Origin: Mycobacterium sp. 852002-51057_SCH5723018
Lineage (GTDB): Bacteria > Actinomycetota > Actinomycetes > Mycobacteriales > Mycobacteriaceae
NCBI RefSeq assembly: GCF_001667035.1
Contig: NZ_LZIR01000119.1
Span: 1 to 32,145, forward strand
DNA: 32,145 bases
Reading direction: 5' to 3'
The translations under genes were made by a program, and so were the position numbers. This document shows, piece after piece, positions 7,571-15,260 of this stretch; positions within the stretch are counted from its first letter, which is position 1; each line of letters opens with the position of its first letter. Under the pieces are notes generated by a model that saw only the letters and a program-made list of their open reading frames with translations, did not search any database and was not told the origin of the DNA.

Positions 7571-7870
7571 ATGTCCTTTGTGATCACACGTCCGGAAGCG
7601 CTCGCTGCCGCCGCCGGGCAACTGGATGGTCTCGGGTCGGCCCTGGCCACCCAGAATGCGGCCGCCGCCGCCGCGACGACCGGGCTGCCTCCGGCCGCCG
7701 CCGATGTCGTATCAGCCTTGGCCGCAACCCAATTCAGCGCCCACGGCGCCCTGTATCAGACCGCGGCCGCGCAGGCGATGGCCGTGCACGAGCTGTTGAG
7801 CGCGACGTTGGGCGCGAGTGCCGGCTCGTATGCGGCCACCGAAGCGGCGAACGCGATCGCGGCGAGCTAG
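7571..7870 (+). CDS. PE family protein (PE20-like)
   Basis: 99-residue PE-only protein, the length I recall for M. tuberculosis PE20. It begins MSFVITRPEALAAAA and has the two-helix Ala-rich PE domain. The general type VII secretion signal YxxxD/E is present near the C-terminus as Y87-A-A-T-E91. ATG 7571 is supported by gaggag at 7558-7563. The PPE31-like gene starts 15 nt after its stop, so the two should form a heterodimer exported by ESX-5. Because it lies downstream of an Mg2+ riboswitch and in a cluster with mgtC, a role in divalent-cation uptake across the mycobacterial outer membrane is likely; PE20/PPE31 has been linked to Mg2+ by others, from memory. Confidence 0.94.
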   Translation: MSFVITRPEALAAAAGQLDGLGSALATQNAAAAAATTGLPPAAADVVSALAATQFSAHGALYQTAAAQAMAVHELLSATLGASAGSYAATEAANAIAAS

Positions 7871-7885
7871 GAGGGGAGGCGAACG

Positions 7886-9109
7886 ATGACCATCACCCTG
7901 GACTTCTCGATGCTTCCACCCGAAGTGAACTCCGATCGGATGTATGCCGGGGCGGGGTCGGCGCCGATGCTGGCGGCCGCGTCGGCTTGGCACGGGCTGG
8001 CCGCCGAATTGCGTTGCACGGCTTTGTCCTACGGTTCGGTGCTGGCCGCGCTGACCGGTGAAGAGTGGCATGGCCCGGCCTCGGCGGCGATGGCCGGCGC
8101 AGCCGCACCCTACGTGGCGTGGCTGGCCGGCGCCGCCGAGCAGGCCGCCTACAGCGCCACGTCGGCCCAGGCAGCCGCGGCGGCCTACGAAGCCGCGTTT
8201 GACGCCACGGTGCCCCCACCCGTGATCGCGGCCAACCGCGCCCAGCTGATGGCGCTGATCGCCACCAATATCGTGGGCCAAAACACCCCGGCCATCGCGG
8301 CCACCGAGGCCCTCTACGCCGAGATGTGGGCCCAAGACGCCGGCGCGATGTACGGCTACGCCGCCGCCACCGCGACCGCCACCCAACTGGCCCCGTTCAC
8401 CGGACCCCAACAGGCCACCACCTCGACCGGGCTGGGCACCCAAGCCGCGGCGGTGGCCAAGGCCGCGGCCAGCCCCGCCGGCGCCCAGCAAAGCGCGCTG
8501 GCCCAACTGATCTCGGCGCTGCCCACCACAGTGCAGCAGCTGGCGTTACCGTCGTCGGGGGGATGGGATCCACTGGCGGCGGGTTCGGCGGCCGACACCA
8601 CGGGCCTCAACGGCCTGCTCAACATGGTCAGCGGATCTGACACCGCCCTGGGCCAATTGCTCAACGCCAACGTGTGGAACACCATCTTTTCGTCCGGGTT
8701 CTACATGCCCAGCAACACCGTCGCCCCCTTCCTGGGCCTGCTGGGCCAACAGGCCGGAGAGGCCGCCAGTGGGGCGGCCGATGCCGCGGGCCCGGCTGTC
8801 GGCGGCACCCTCGGCGAGGCCCTGGCCGGTCCTGCCGGCGGTGGCCTTGGCACCGCGGTCTCCGCGGGCCTGGGCCACGCACCGGCGATCGGCGCGTTGT
8901 CGGTCCCGCCCAGCTGGACCGCACCGGCACCGCTGACCGGCCCGCTGGCCTCCGCCCTGGGAGGCACACCGATGATGCCGCCCCCGGCCATGGCCGCCGG
9001 AATGCCCGGAGTCCCGATCGGCACCACCGCCGGCCAACCCTACGGACGCGCCACCCCCCAGTACGGCTTCCGCCCCAGTTTCGTGACCCGCCCACCCGCC
9101 GCCGGGTAG
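7886..9109 (+). CDS. PPE family protein, PPE-SVP (PPE31-like)
   Basis: Partner of the PE protein just upstream. The PPE domain starts LDFSMLPPEVNS after a short MTIT extension, with the WxG turn in EEWHGPASAAM. The SVP motif is in GALSVPPSW, and the protein ends YGFRPSFVTRPPAAG, the same ending I recall for PPE31. It has 407 residues against about 399 in M. tuberculosis. ATG 7886 has a good ribosome-binding site (aggaggggaggcg). It probably belongs to the M-box transcript. A gap of 928 nt follows, so the next PPE genes may have their own promoter. Confidence 0.95.
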   Translation: MTITLDFSMLPPEVNSDRMYAGAGSAPMLAAASAWHGLAAELRCTALSYGSVLAALTGEEWHGPASAAMAGAAAPYVAWLAGAAEQAAYSATSAQAAAAAYEAAFDATVPPPVIAANRAQLMALIATNIVGQNTPAIAATEALYAEMWAQDAGAMYGYAAATATATQLAPFTGPQQATTSTGLGTQAAAVAKAAASPAGAQQSALAQLISALPTTVQQLALPSSGGWDPLAAGSAADTTGLNGLLNMVSGSDTALGQLLNANVWNTIFSSGFYMPSNTVAPFLGLLGQQAGEAASGAADAAGPAVGGTLGEALAGPAGGGLGTAVSAGLGHAPAIGALSVPPSWTAPAPLTGPLASALGGTPMMPPPAMAAGMPGVPIGTTAGQPYGRATPQYGFRPSFVTRPPAAG

Positions 9110-10037
9110 CAACCGGGCCGCGTCGGCGACCTCACAGCCGAGTGATGGACGGATGGAGGGTTCCGCAACATCAGGGCAGGGCCGCCCGAGGGCCGGCCTG
9201 CGCCCGCAATCAGGGCGGACGGTACGCATCGGGCTCACAGTAAAGTCCCAGCGGCTAATCAGGGTCGGCGCGGCCACGCGTGCGTACGCTTGGTGAAATT
9301 CAGGCAAGCAGCGCATGTACGGGGAGTTATTGGCTCAGTGATCTCGACGCCCACGGCGCCACTTGCGGGTGGCGTGCACCGATTTGTGCCGTCGGCTCCG
9401 GCGGCACTCCTCGGCATATCCGGATAACGGCGGTAAAGCTGTGGCGACCGGCCCGGATGCACATAGGAAAAGTGTATGAGTGTGGACACTATTGCGGCGT
9501 TTCGGTCTTCATGGAACCAAAAGCGTTCGCTGTTCATCTAATAGCGCCGTAACTCGGGTTTGCGTAGCGGGGAGCCCAATCGTGGATTTCCGCGTTATCA
9601 CGACGCGTGAATGGCCCTTACTCGTTTACGTCGAAATTATGCCGCATTTCTTGCCGATTGCTGAAAAATAACTGCTAATGTCCTGGACATGCGCTCTGCG
9701 ATATCTCAGTCTTAGCTGTTTGGTGCGCGCCTCACAGCAGGCTGCGCCGGTCCGACATTGATTTTTTACACCGGTATTACACACCAGGAACGCAACCTGA
9801 ATACCTTTTGTCGACGATGATCGCTACGTTGGGCAGCGCCGCCTGAACGAATGGGGACTCCGTCCCCTGGCACATTTCAGCCGGGCGAGTAGGGATCCGT
9901 TGTCTTCCAATAGTTGGCACCGGAGGGCGGTTTCAACAGCGGATTCGATGGATTCTCTTAGAGCTTCCGCCGGACCCGCACCGAGCCGGCAGGCCGTGCC
10001 TACCATGGCGGCCACTCAGGGGAGCGGAGGGCAGTAG
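9110..10037. other. 928-bp intergenic region, AT-richer than its flanks
   Basis: No ORF here looks like a known protein; short frames such as 9280-9552 have no ribosome-binding site and no family resemblance. The middle (about 9420-9800) has visibly lower GC than the genes around it, with stretches such as ttgattttttacaccggtattac near 9757-9779. That fits a promoter or regulatory region for the PPE pair starting at 10038, or a decayed gene. I see no PE remnant like the one at 5638. Confidence 0.5.
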
Positions 10038-11351
10038 ATGTTGGATTTCGGAGCGCTACCGCCGGAGATCAACTCCGGCCGGATGTATGTCGGCCCGGGG
10101 GCGGGGCCGATGTTGACAGCCGCCGCGGCATGGGACGAATTGGCCACGGAGCTGCAATCCACCGCCGCCTCGTACACCTCGACGGTCGAAAGCCTGACGA
10201 CCGGCCCGTGGTCGGGTCCGTCCTCGATAGCGATGGCGGCCGCGGCCGCGCCGTACGTGGCATGGATGAGCGCGACGGGGGCCCAGGCGGAGGAGGCGGC
10301 CACGCAGGCCAAGCTGGCCGCCGGCGCGTACGAGACGGCGTTCGCGGCCACGGTGCCGCCGCCGGTGATCGCTGCCAATCGTGCCCTGCTGATGGCCTTG
10401 ATCGCGACAAACTTCCTGGGGCAGAACACCCCGGCCATCGCCGCCACCGAGGCGCAGTACATGGAAATGTGGGCCCAAGACGCCGCGGCGATGTACGCCT
10501 ACGCGGGTTCGTCGGCCGCCGCGTCGCAGCTGACACCGTTTACCGAACCGCCGCAGACCACGAACGCGGCGGCGGCGCCGGCACAAGCGGCCGCGGTCTC
10601 CCAGACGAGCAGCGTGACCGGCTTGAACATCGGCTCCCAGCTGTCGCAACTGATCAACTCGCTGCCGACCGCGCTGCAAAGCCTCGGTAGCGGCCTGCTC
10701 AATTCGCCGACGACCGGGTCGACGAACCTGCTGTCGGGGCTCTCCCTGCCGCAATTGGTCAACCTGCCCGCCACCTCGTCCTGGCCTGCGGGTCTGGGGA
10801 CCGACCTGTCGAATTGGAACACCATCTGGTCGACCCTCACCGGGCCGTTTTCGCTGCAGGGATGGACCGCGATACCCGGCGGCCCGTTCCTGTCGTTCGG
10901 GCAGGCATACGCCTGGGGCCAGAACGGGCAGAGCGCCGCCGCGTACCTGTCCGGCCCGAAAGCCATCAGCGGGGCGTTGGCGCCGCTGACGCAAGGTGCC
11001 AGCGCCGTGAAGCCGATGCTGAGCTCCGCCGTCTCGGGCGCCATGGGCAAGTCGGCCCTGGTGGGCAGCATGTCGGTGCCGCAGGGGTGGACAGAGGCCG
11101 CGCCCGCGATCAGAACACTCGCCCAGGTGCTGCCGGCCAACCTGGCTGCCGCCCCGGCGGCCTCGCTCGCCGGCGAGAGCGGCGTCTTCGGCCAGATGGC
11201 CCTGTCGAGCCTGGCGGGGCGCGCCGTCGGCGCGGCCGCGTTCGGTTCAGCGGGCAGCGGCGGTGCCGCCGCAAGCTCGCTGGGTGGCGTCATCGCCGGC
11301 GCCGACCCCGCCGCAGCCACCATCATCGTGATCCCGGCCCTGGAGGAGTGA
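10038..11351 (+). CDS. PPE family protein, PPE-SVP (PPE32 position)
   Basis: 437-residue PPE protein starting MLDFGALPPEINSGRMYVGPG, with the WxG turn in GPWSGPSS and the SVP motif in VGSMSVPQGW. The ending (ADPAAATIIVIPALEE) is acidic and differs from the PRPPAAG ending of the other two SVP proteins here. ATG 10038 has ggagcggagggcag upstream. Its stop is 2 nt from the next PPE ATG, whose ribosome-binding site (ggaggag) is inside this gene's last codons, so the two are translationally coupled. Naming as PPE32 is by position only. No PE gene sits beside it, so it would rely on a PE encoded elsewhere, possibly the one at 7571. Confidence 0.92.
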   Translation: MLDFGALPPEINSGRMYVGPGAGPMLTAAAAWDELATELQSTAASYTSTVESLTTGPWSGPSSIAMAAAAAPYVAWMSATGAQAEEAATQAKLAAGAYETAFAATVPPPVIAANRALLMALIATNFLGQNTPAIAATEAQYMEMWAQDAAAMYAYAGSSAAASQLTPFTEPPQTTNAAAAPAQAAAVSQTSSVTGLNIGSQLSQLINSLPTALQSLGSGLLNSPTTGSTNLLSGLSLPQLVNLPATSSWPAGLGTDLSNWNTIWSTLTGPFSLQGWTAIPGGPFLSFGQAYAWGQNGQSAAAYLSGPKAISGALAPLTQGASAVKPMLSSAVSGAMGKSALVGSMSVPQGWTEAAPAIRTLAQVLPANLAAAPAASLAGESGVFGQMALSSLAGRAVGAAAFGSAGSGGAAASSLGGVIAGADPAAATIIVIPALEE

Positions 11352-11353
11352 CC

Positions 11354-12760
11354 ATGTTCTACGCAGCGTTTCCGCCGGAGTTCAACTCGGGCAGGATCTA
11401 CGCCGGCCCGGGATCCGAGTCGATGCGGGCCGCCGCGGCGGCCTGGGAGGGGCTGGCCAGCGAACTGCAGTCGACCGTGTCCTCCTATTCATCGGTGATC
11501 GACAGCCTGACCAGCGGTGCGTGGGTAGGCCCGTCGTCGATCAACATGGCCGCCGCCGTCACGCCGTATCTGGCCTGGATGCAGGGCAGCGCCGCCCAAG
11601 CCGCCGAAGCCGCCACCCAGGCGACCGCGGCGGCCGCCGCCTACGAGACGGCGTTCGCCGCGCACGTGCCGCCCGCCGAGATCGCGGCCAACCGCAGCCA
11701 ACTCGGGCAGCTGGTGGCGACCAACATCTTCGGGCAGAACACCCCGGCGATCGCGGCAACCGAGATCCAGTACGCCGAAATGTGGGCACAAGACGCCCTG
11801 GCGATGGACACCTACGCCGGCTCGTCGGCGGCGGCCTCCGACATCTCGCCGTTCACCGCGGCGCCGCAGATCACAAACGCGGGCGGCCTGGCCGGCCAGG
11901 CCGCCGCGCTGAACCAAGCCGCCGGCACCTCGGCCGGCAGCGCCCAGTCGATCGTGTCATCGCTGACGACAACCGCGGGCGGCCCGCTGTCCTGGCTGCT
12001 GCAGACCGGCGCGAACCTCAGCACCGACTACACGTCCACCATCAACGGCCTCCTGAACGGCCTGTTCGGGGCCAGCGGGGCATCGACGTACACCGCCCTG
12101 TACAACGCCGTGAAGGTCCCGGTCGGCCTTACCACGCAGTTCAACGACATCGGGCTGCTGATCAACTTCCCCGTGTCGCAGTGGCTCAAGTTCGCCCCTC
12201 CGGCTGCCTACGGGGCGCTCCCGAAAGACGCGTTAGGCGCCGGGCTTGGGGCGGCGGGCTTCGGCAGGGGCACCCTTTACAACTCGGTATCGGCGGGCAT
12301 GGGAAACGCCGGCACGCTGGTCGGCAAGTTGTCGGTCCCGCCGAGCTGGGCCACGGCCACCCCGGCCATCAGGACGGTGGCCGCCGCGCTGTCGGCCGCC
12401 GGGCCGGACGCGGTGCCGGCGGCCGCGCTGGGCGCGGGCGGGCTGCTGAGTTCCATGTCGGTGGCCGGGATGCTGGGCAGCGCGCTCGGCGCGGGGGCAC
12501 CGAGCGCAGTGAGCCGTACCGGAGTTCGCGGCCGCATCGCCCCCCTGAAAGACCTCAAAGACCAGAACTCGCCGGAGCACTTGAAGCGACTGGTGGCGCA
12601 GATATCGGAGAAGCCCGAGAGCGTGCAGCACCACAACGTCGATCAAGACGGTCTCGACGCGCTGCTTGAGCAGTTGTCGAAGAAACCGGGCATCCACGCC
12701 GTGCACCTGAGGAAGGGCGACAAGCCCCAAGTCGTGCCGACTGAAGCGCAATCAAGTTGA
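11354..12760 (+). CDS. PPE family protein, PPE-SVP (PPE33 position) with charged C-terminal tail
   Basis: 468 residues, the same length I recall for PPE33. The start is MFYAAFPPEFNSGRIYAGPG, with WxG in AWVGPSS and SVP in VGKLSVPPSW. After a Gly/Ala-rich stretch, the last ~75 residues change character and become charged and hydrophilic. They contain two similar half-repeats: LKRLVAQISEKP at residues 410-421 and LDALLEQLSKKPGIHAV from residue 434. Both resemble the last segment of MgtC encoded 0.5 kb downstream (LERLVAELSLQPGVRAV, MgtC residues 208-224). Such a tail is unusual for a PPE protein. The gene starts 2 nt after the upstream PPE stop. Confidence 0.93.
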   Translation: MFYAAFPPEFNSGRIYAGPGSESMRAAAAAWEGLASELQSTVSSYSSVIDSLTSGAWVGPSSINMAAAVTPYLAWMQGSAAQAAEAATQATAAAAAYETAFAAHVPPAEIAANRSQLGQLVATNIFGQNTPAIAATEIQYAEMWAQDALAMDTYAGSSAAASDISPFTAAPQITNAGGLAGQAAALNQAAGTSAGSAQSIVSSLTTTAGGPLSWLLQTGANLSTDYTSTINGLLNGLFGASGASTYTALYNAVKVPVGLTTQFNDIGLLINFPVSQWLKFAPPAAYGALPKDALGAGLGAAGFGRGTLYNSVSAGMGNAGTLVGKLSVPPSWATATPAIRTVAAALSAAGPDAVPAAALGAGGLLSSMSVAGMLGSALGAGAPSAVSRTGVRGRIAPLKDLKDQNSPEHLKRLVAQISEKPESVQHHNVDQDGLDALLEQLSKKPGIHAVHLRKGDKPQVVPTEAQSS

Positions 12761-12789
12761 GGCTCAGCGGAATCGGGAGAGGGGTAGGT

Positions 12790-13113
12790 ATGAGGCTGCT
12801 ATTTGGGCTGGTGGGCGTCGCCGCGGCGATTGGCTTCGCCGCCCCGGCGTACGCGGACCCGCCACCTGCGCCGCAAGGTGACGACGCCGGCTTCCTTGCC
12901 GCCCTGCACCAGGTGGGCATCGCCTACTCGAGTCCGGATGCGGCCGTCGCGTCCGGCAAGGCCGTGTGCACCTGCCTGAACAACGGCGAATCGGGCCTGG
13001 AGCTGGTCCACGACGTCAAGACCCACAATCCCGGGATGGATATGGAGAACGCGTCGAATTTCGCCATGATCGCGGCGAAATTCTATTGCCCCCATCAGCT
13101 CTCCAAGGCGTAG
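12790..13113 (+). CDS. Secreted DUF732-family protein (Rv1810-like)
   Basis: Small exported protein of unknown function. From ATG 12790 it is 107 residues with a clean signal peptide (LLFGLVGVAAAIGFAAPAYA, cleavage after AYA-DP) and a DUF732 domain. Three cysteines (CTC and the YCP near the end) could form a disulfide. A TTG at 12757 overlapping the PPE stop would give 118 residues, the length I recall for Rv1810, but it would put 11 extra residues before a normal signal peptide. The ATG, with agaggggtagg before it, is preferred. It lies between PPE33-like and mgtC and is probably co-expressed with them. Confidence 0.88.
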   Translation: MRLLFGLVGVAAAIGFAAPAYADPPPAPQGDDAGFLAALHQVGIAYSSPDAAVASGKAVCTCLNNGESGLELVHDVKTHNPGMDMENASNFAMIAAKFYCPHQLSKA

Positions 13114-13120
13114 GGGGAGC

Positions 13121-13144
13121 GGGGCCACCGGGTCACTTGGCCCC
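13121..13144 (+). terminator. Hairpin between DUF732 gene and mgtC
   Basis: GGGGCCA (13121-13127) pairs perfectly with TGGCCCC (13138-13144) across a 10-nt loop, 7 nt after the stop codon. There is no T-tract, so it may be a weak terminator, an RNA-stability hairpin or chance in GC-rich DNA. Confidence 0.35.
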
Positions 13145-13271
13145 ACCGCCACGGCCTGGTTTCGCGGGTGTGGCCGCCAGGCAACCGGTTTCGCTTCGGT
13201 CAACCTCCCGTTCACCTAGGGGTGGTTAGCTGCCGCCGACCGGCGCCGAGGGTGGGGAAGGAGGCCGGGTC

Positions 13272-13979
13272 ATGCCAACGCTGACCGTCGCCGATTTCGC
13301 GCTCCGGCTCGCCGTCGGGGTGGGGTGCGGCGCGCTGATCGGACTGGAGCGGCAATGGCGCGCACGTAGGGCCGGCCTGCGGACCAACGCGCTGGTGGCC
13401 GCCGGCGCGACCCTCTTCGTGCTGTACGCCGTTGCCACCGAGGACAGCAGCCCCACCCGGGTGGCGTCGTATGTGGTGTCGGGGATCGGGTTTCTCGGCG
13501 GAGGGGTGATCCTGCGCGAGGGGGTCAACGTCCGCGGCCTCAACACCGCCGCCACCCTGTGGTGCTCGGCGGCAATAGGCGTGCTGGCGGCGTCGGGCCA
13601 CCTGGTGTTCACATTGATCGCCACCGCCACGGTCATCGGCATCCACGTGTTCGGGCGGCCACTGGGTCGGCTGATCGACCGTGACAATGCCGCCGAGGAA
13701 GACGAAGACCTGCGTCCGTACCTTGTGCAGGTGGTCTGCCGCCCCAAATCCGAAAAGTACGCGCGCGCCCATATCGTGCAGCACGCCGGCGGCAACGACA
13801 TCACCCTGCGCGGCATTCACACCGGGCGGGCCACCGACGACGAGATCACCCTCACCGCAAACGTGCTGATGAGCGGCAACACACCGGCCCGGCTCGAGCG
13901 GCTGGTGGCCGAATTATCGCTGCAGCCTGGGGTCCGCGCGGTGCAGTGGTATGCGGGCGACCAGGTGCGGCAGGACTGA
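13272..13979 (+). CDS. mgtC: MgtC, virulence-associated membrane protein
   Basis: MgtC proteins support growth at low Mg2+ and inside macrophages, and act on the F-type ATP synthase and ion homeostasis rather than as Mg2+ transporters. The 235-residue protein nearly equals the M. tuberculosis length. The N-terminal membrane domain has the family's conserved GALIGLERQWRARRAGLRTN block (about residues 20-39) and the SGIGFLGGGVILREG block. A C-terminal ACT-like soluble domain ends LERLVAELSLQPGVRAVQWY. ATG 13272 has gaaggaggccgg upstream. It follows the PE/PPE genes by 158 nt, so it may share their transcript or have its own promoter. It converges on the next gene with a 7-bp gap. Confidence 0.95.
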   Translation: MPTLTVADFALRLAVGVGCGALIGLERQWRARRAGLRTNALVAAGATLFVLYAVATEDSSPTRVASYVVSGIGFLGGGVILREGVNVRGLNTAATLWCSAAIGVLAASGHLVFTLIATATVIGIHVFGRPLGRLIDRDNAAEEDEDLRPYLVQVVCRPKSEKYARAHIVQHAGGNDITLRGIHTGRATDDEITLTANVLMSGNTPARLERLVAELSLQPGVRAVQWYAGDQVRQD

Positions 13980-13986
13980 ATCGCCG

Positions 13987-15186
13987 TCACGGGCGCGGCT
14001 GCAGCTCCGGGGCCGCGGCGGCCATCAGGTCGGCGGGGCTGCCGGTCAGTGGCGGATAGATCCGCCGGGTATTGATGATGCTCTTGGTCGCCTTGGCCTG
14101 CGCGCCCCTGGAAACAACCGCCCTATCCCACCCTTCGGTGTAGACCGCTCCGGCCGGTCCGAGATCGAGAACCGTGACGTACCAAGGGATTCGAAGGGAC
14201 AGCATCGGCTCGTCGAACAGGTCGCTGATGACGTTGTAGCCGGCGTAGCGCCCCATCGGCCGCCCGTGCTGACACGACATCACCGATAGATGCTCATCGT
14301 CCATCCGCGCGGCGGCGACGTCGCCCGCGGCGAATACCGAATCGAGCCCCACCACCCGCAGGTAGTCGTCCACCTCTACCCGGCCCAGCCGGTCGCACCG
14401 CACCGGCAGCTGCTCGGTCAGCGGGCTGGCACGCATGCCGGCGCACCAGACCAGCGTCGGCGCGTCCAGTCGCTCACCCGTGGACAGCGACACACCGCGC
14501 TCGCTGACCGCTGCGACGCCTACGGCGGTCCTGACCTCAATCCCGTTGTCCCGCAACGCCTCTTCGATCACCGGTCGAGCGGAGGCGCCCATGTCGGAGC
14601 CGACGTGGGGGCTGCGGTCGACCAGAATCACCCGGGGGGTGACACTCGTGCGGGAGAACAAGGCGCGCAGTCTGTTTGGCAGCTCGCAGGCGGCCTCGAT
14701 TCCGGTGAGCCCGGCGCCCACCACGACGACGGTGGCCGCCGCCAGGGTCGGCGGATCGTCGGCAAGCTTTTGCAGGTGGTCCCGCAGCGCGAGGGCGCCG
14801 TCGTAGGTGTCGACGTCCAAACCGAACTCCCGCAGGCCCGGTATGGCGGGTTTCAGCACGCGACTGCCCGACGCCAGCACCAGCCGGTCGTAGCGGTATG
14901 TCGCGCCGCCCGATGCGGTGACGATGCGCGCGCCGGGGTCGATCGCTGTCACCTCGGCGGTCACATGCGCCACCCCGACGGGGTCGAGCAGGTCGGCGAG
15001 TGAGATGCGGCAGGCGCTCAAATCGGCCTCGTAGTTGCGGACGCGGATGTCGTGAAACGGTTTGGCGCTCAGCACGGTGATATCGACCGTGCCCGCCGGC
15101 ACGGCGAGCTCGTCGAGCCGGCGGGAGGCGCCGAGCGCCGCCCAGAGCCCGGCAAACCCGGAACCGATCACCACCACGGCGGTCAC
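13987..15186 (-). CDS. NDH-2-like FAD/NAD(P)-dependent pyridine nucleotide-disulfide oxidoreductase (Rv1812c-like)
   Basis: Flavoprotein of the type II NADH dehydrogenase-like family. The FAD-binding Rossmann motif VVIGSGFAGL is at residues 5-14, a second dinucleotide (NAD(P)H) motif VVVVGAGLTGIEAA at 153-166, and the FAD-contact VFAAGDVA near residue 290. The 399 residues match the length I recall for Rv1812c (400). I see no clear C-terminal amphipathic membrane anchor of the kind in Ndh, so its electron acceptor is unknown. It starts with GTG and is divergent from erg3 with 74 nt between them. M. tuberculosis has Rv1813c in that space, absent here. Confidence 0.88.
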   Translation of the reverse strand: MTAVVVIGSGFAGLWAALGASRRLDELAVPAGTVDITVLSAKPFHDIRVRNYEADLSACRISLADLLDPVGVAHVTAEVTAIDPGARIVTASGGATYRYDRLVLASGSRVLKPAIPGLREFGLDVDTYDGALALRDHLQKLADDPPTLAAATVVVVGAGLTGIEAACELPNRLRALFSRTSVTPRVILVDRSPHVGSDMGASARPVIEEALRDNGIEVRTAVGVAAVSERGVSLSTGERLDAPTLVWCAGMRASPLTEQLPVRCDRLGRVEVDDYLRVVGLDSVFAAGDVAAARMDDEHLSVMSCQHGRPMGRYAGYNVISDLFDEPMLSLRIPWYVTVLDLGPAGAVYTEGWDRAVVSRGAQAKATKSIINTRRIYPPLTGSPADLMAAAAPELQPRP

Positions 15187-15248
15187 GCGCTCAACACCTC
15201 ACCGATACCGGCTTTGCGCATGGGCCTGATGGCAGGCGCCGATGGTCG

Positions 15249-15254
15249 TAATCT
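15249..15254 (+). promoter_or_regulatory. -10 element for leaderless erg3
   Basis: TAATCT fits TANNNT, the usual mycobacterial -10, and ends 6 nt before the GTG at 15261, placing transcription start on or next to the start codon. Confidence 0.55.
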
Positions 15255-15260
15255 ATCGGT

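Noticed and set aside
9280..9552. 90-codon ORF in the gap between PPE genes
   Set aside because: No ribosome-binding site, no family resemblance, composition not typical of mycobacterial coding DNA.
10814..11353. 180-codon N-terminal extension of the PPE33-like protein
   Set aside because: It reads out of frame through the previous PPE gene; the real start is ATG 11354 with its own ribosome-binding site and PPE motif.
14290..15003. Long forward-strand ORF opposite the NDH-2-like gene
   Set aside because: Mirror-frame artefact of high-GC coding DNA; the reverse-strand gene has both Rossmann motifs.
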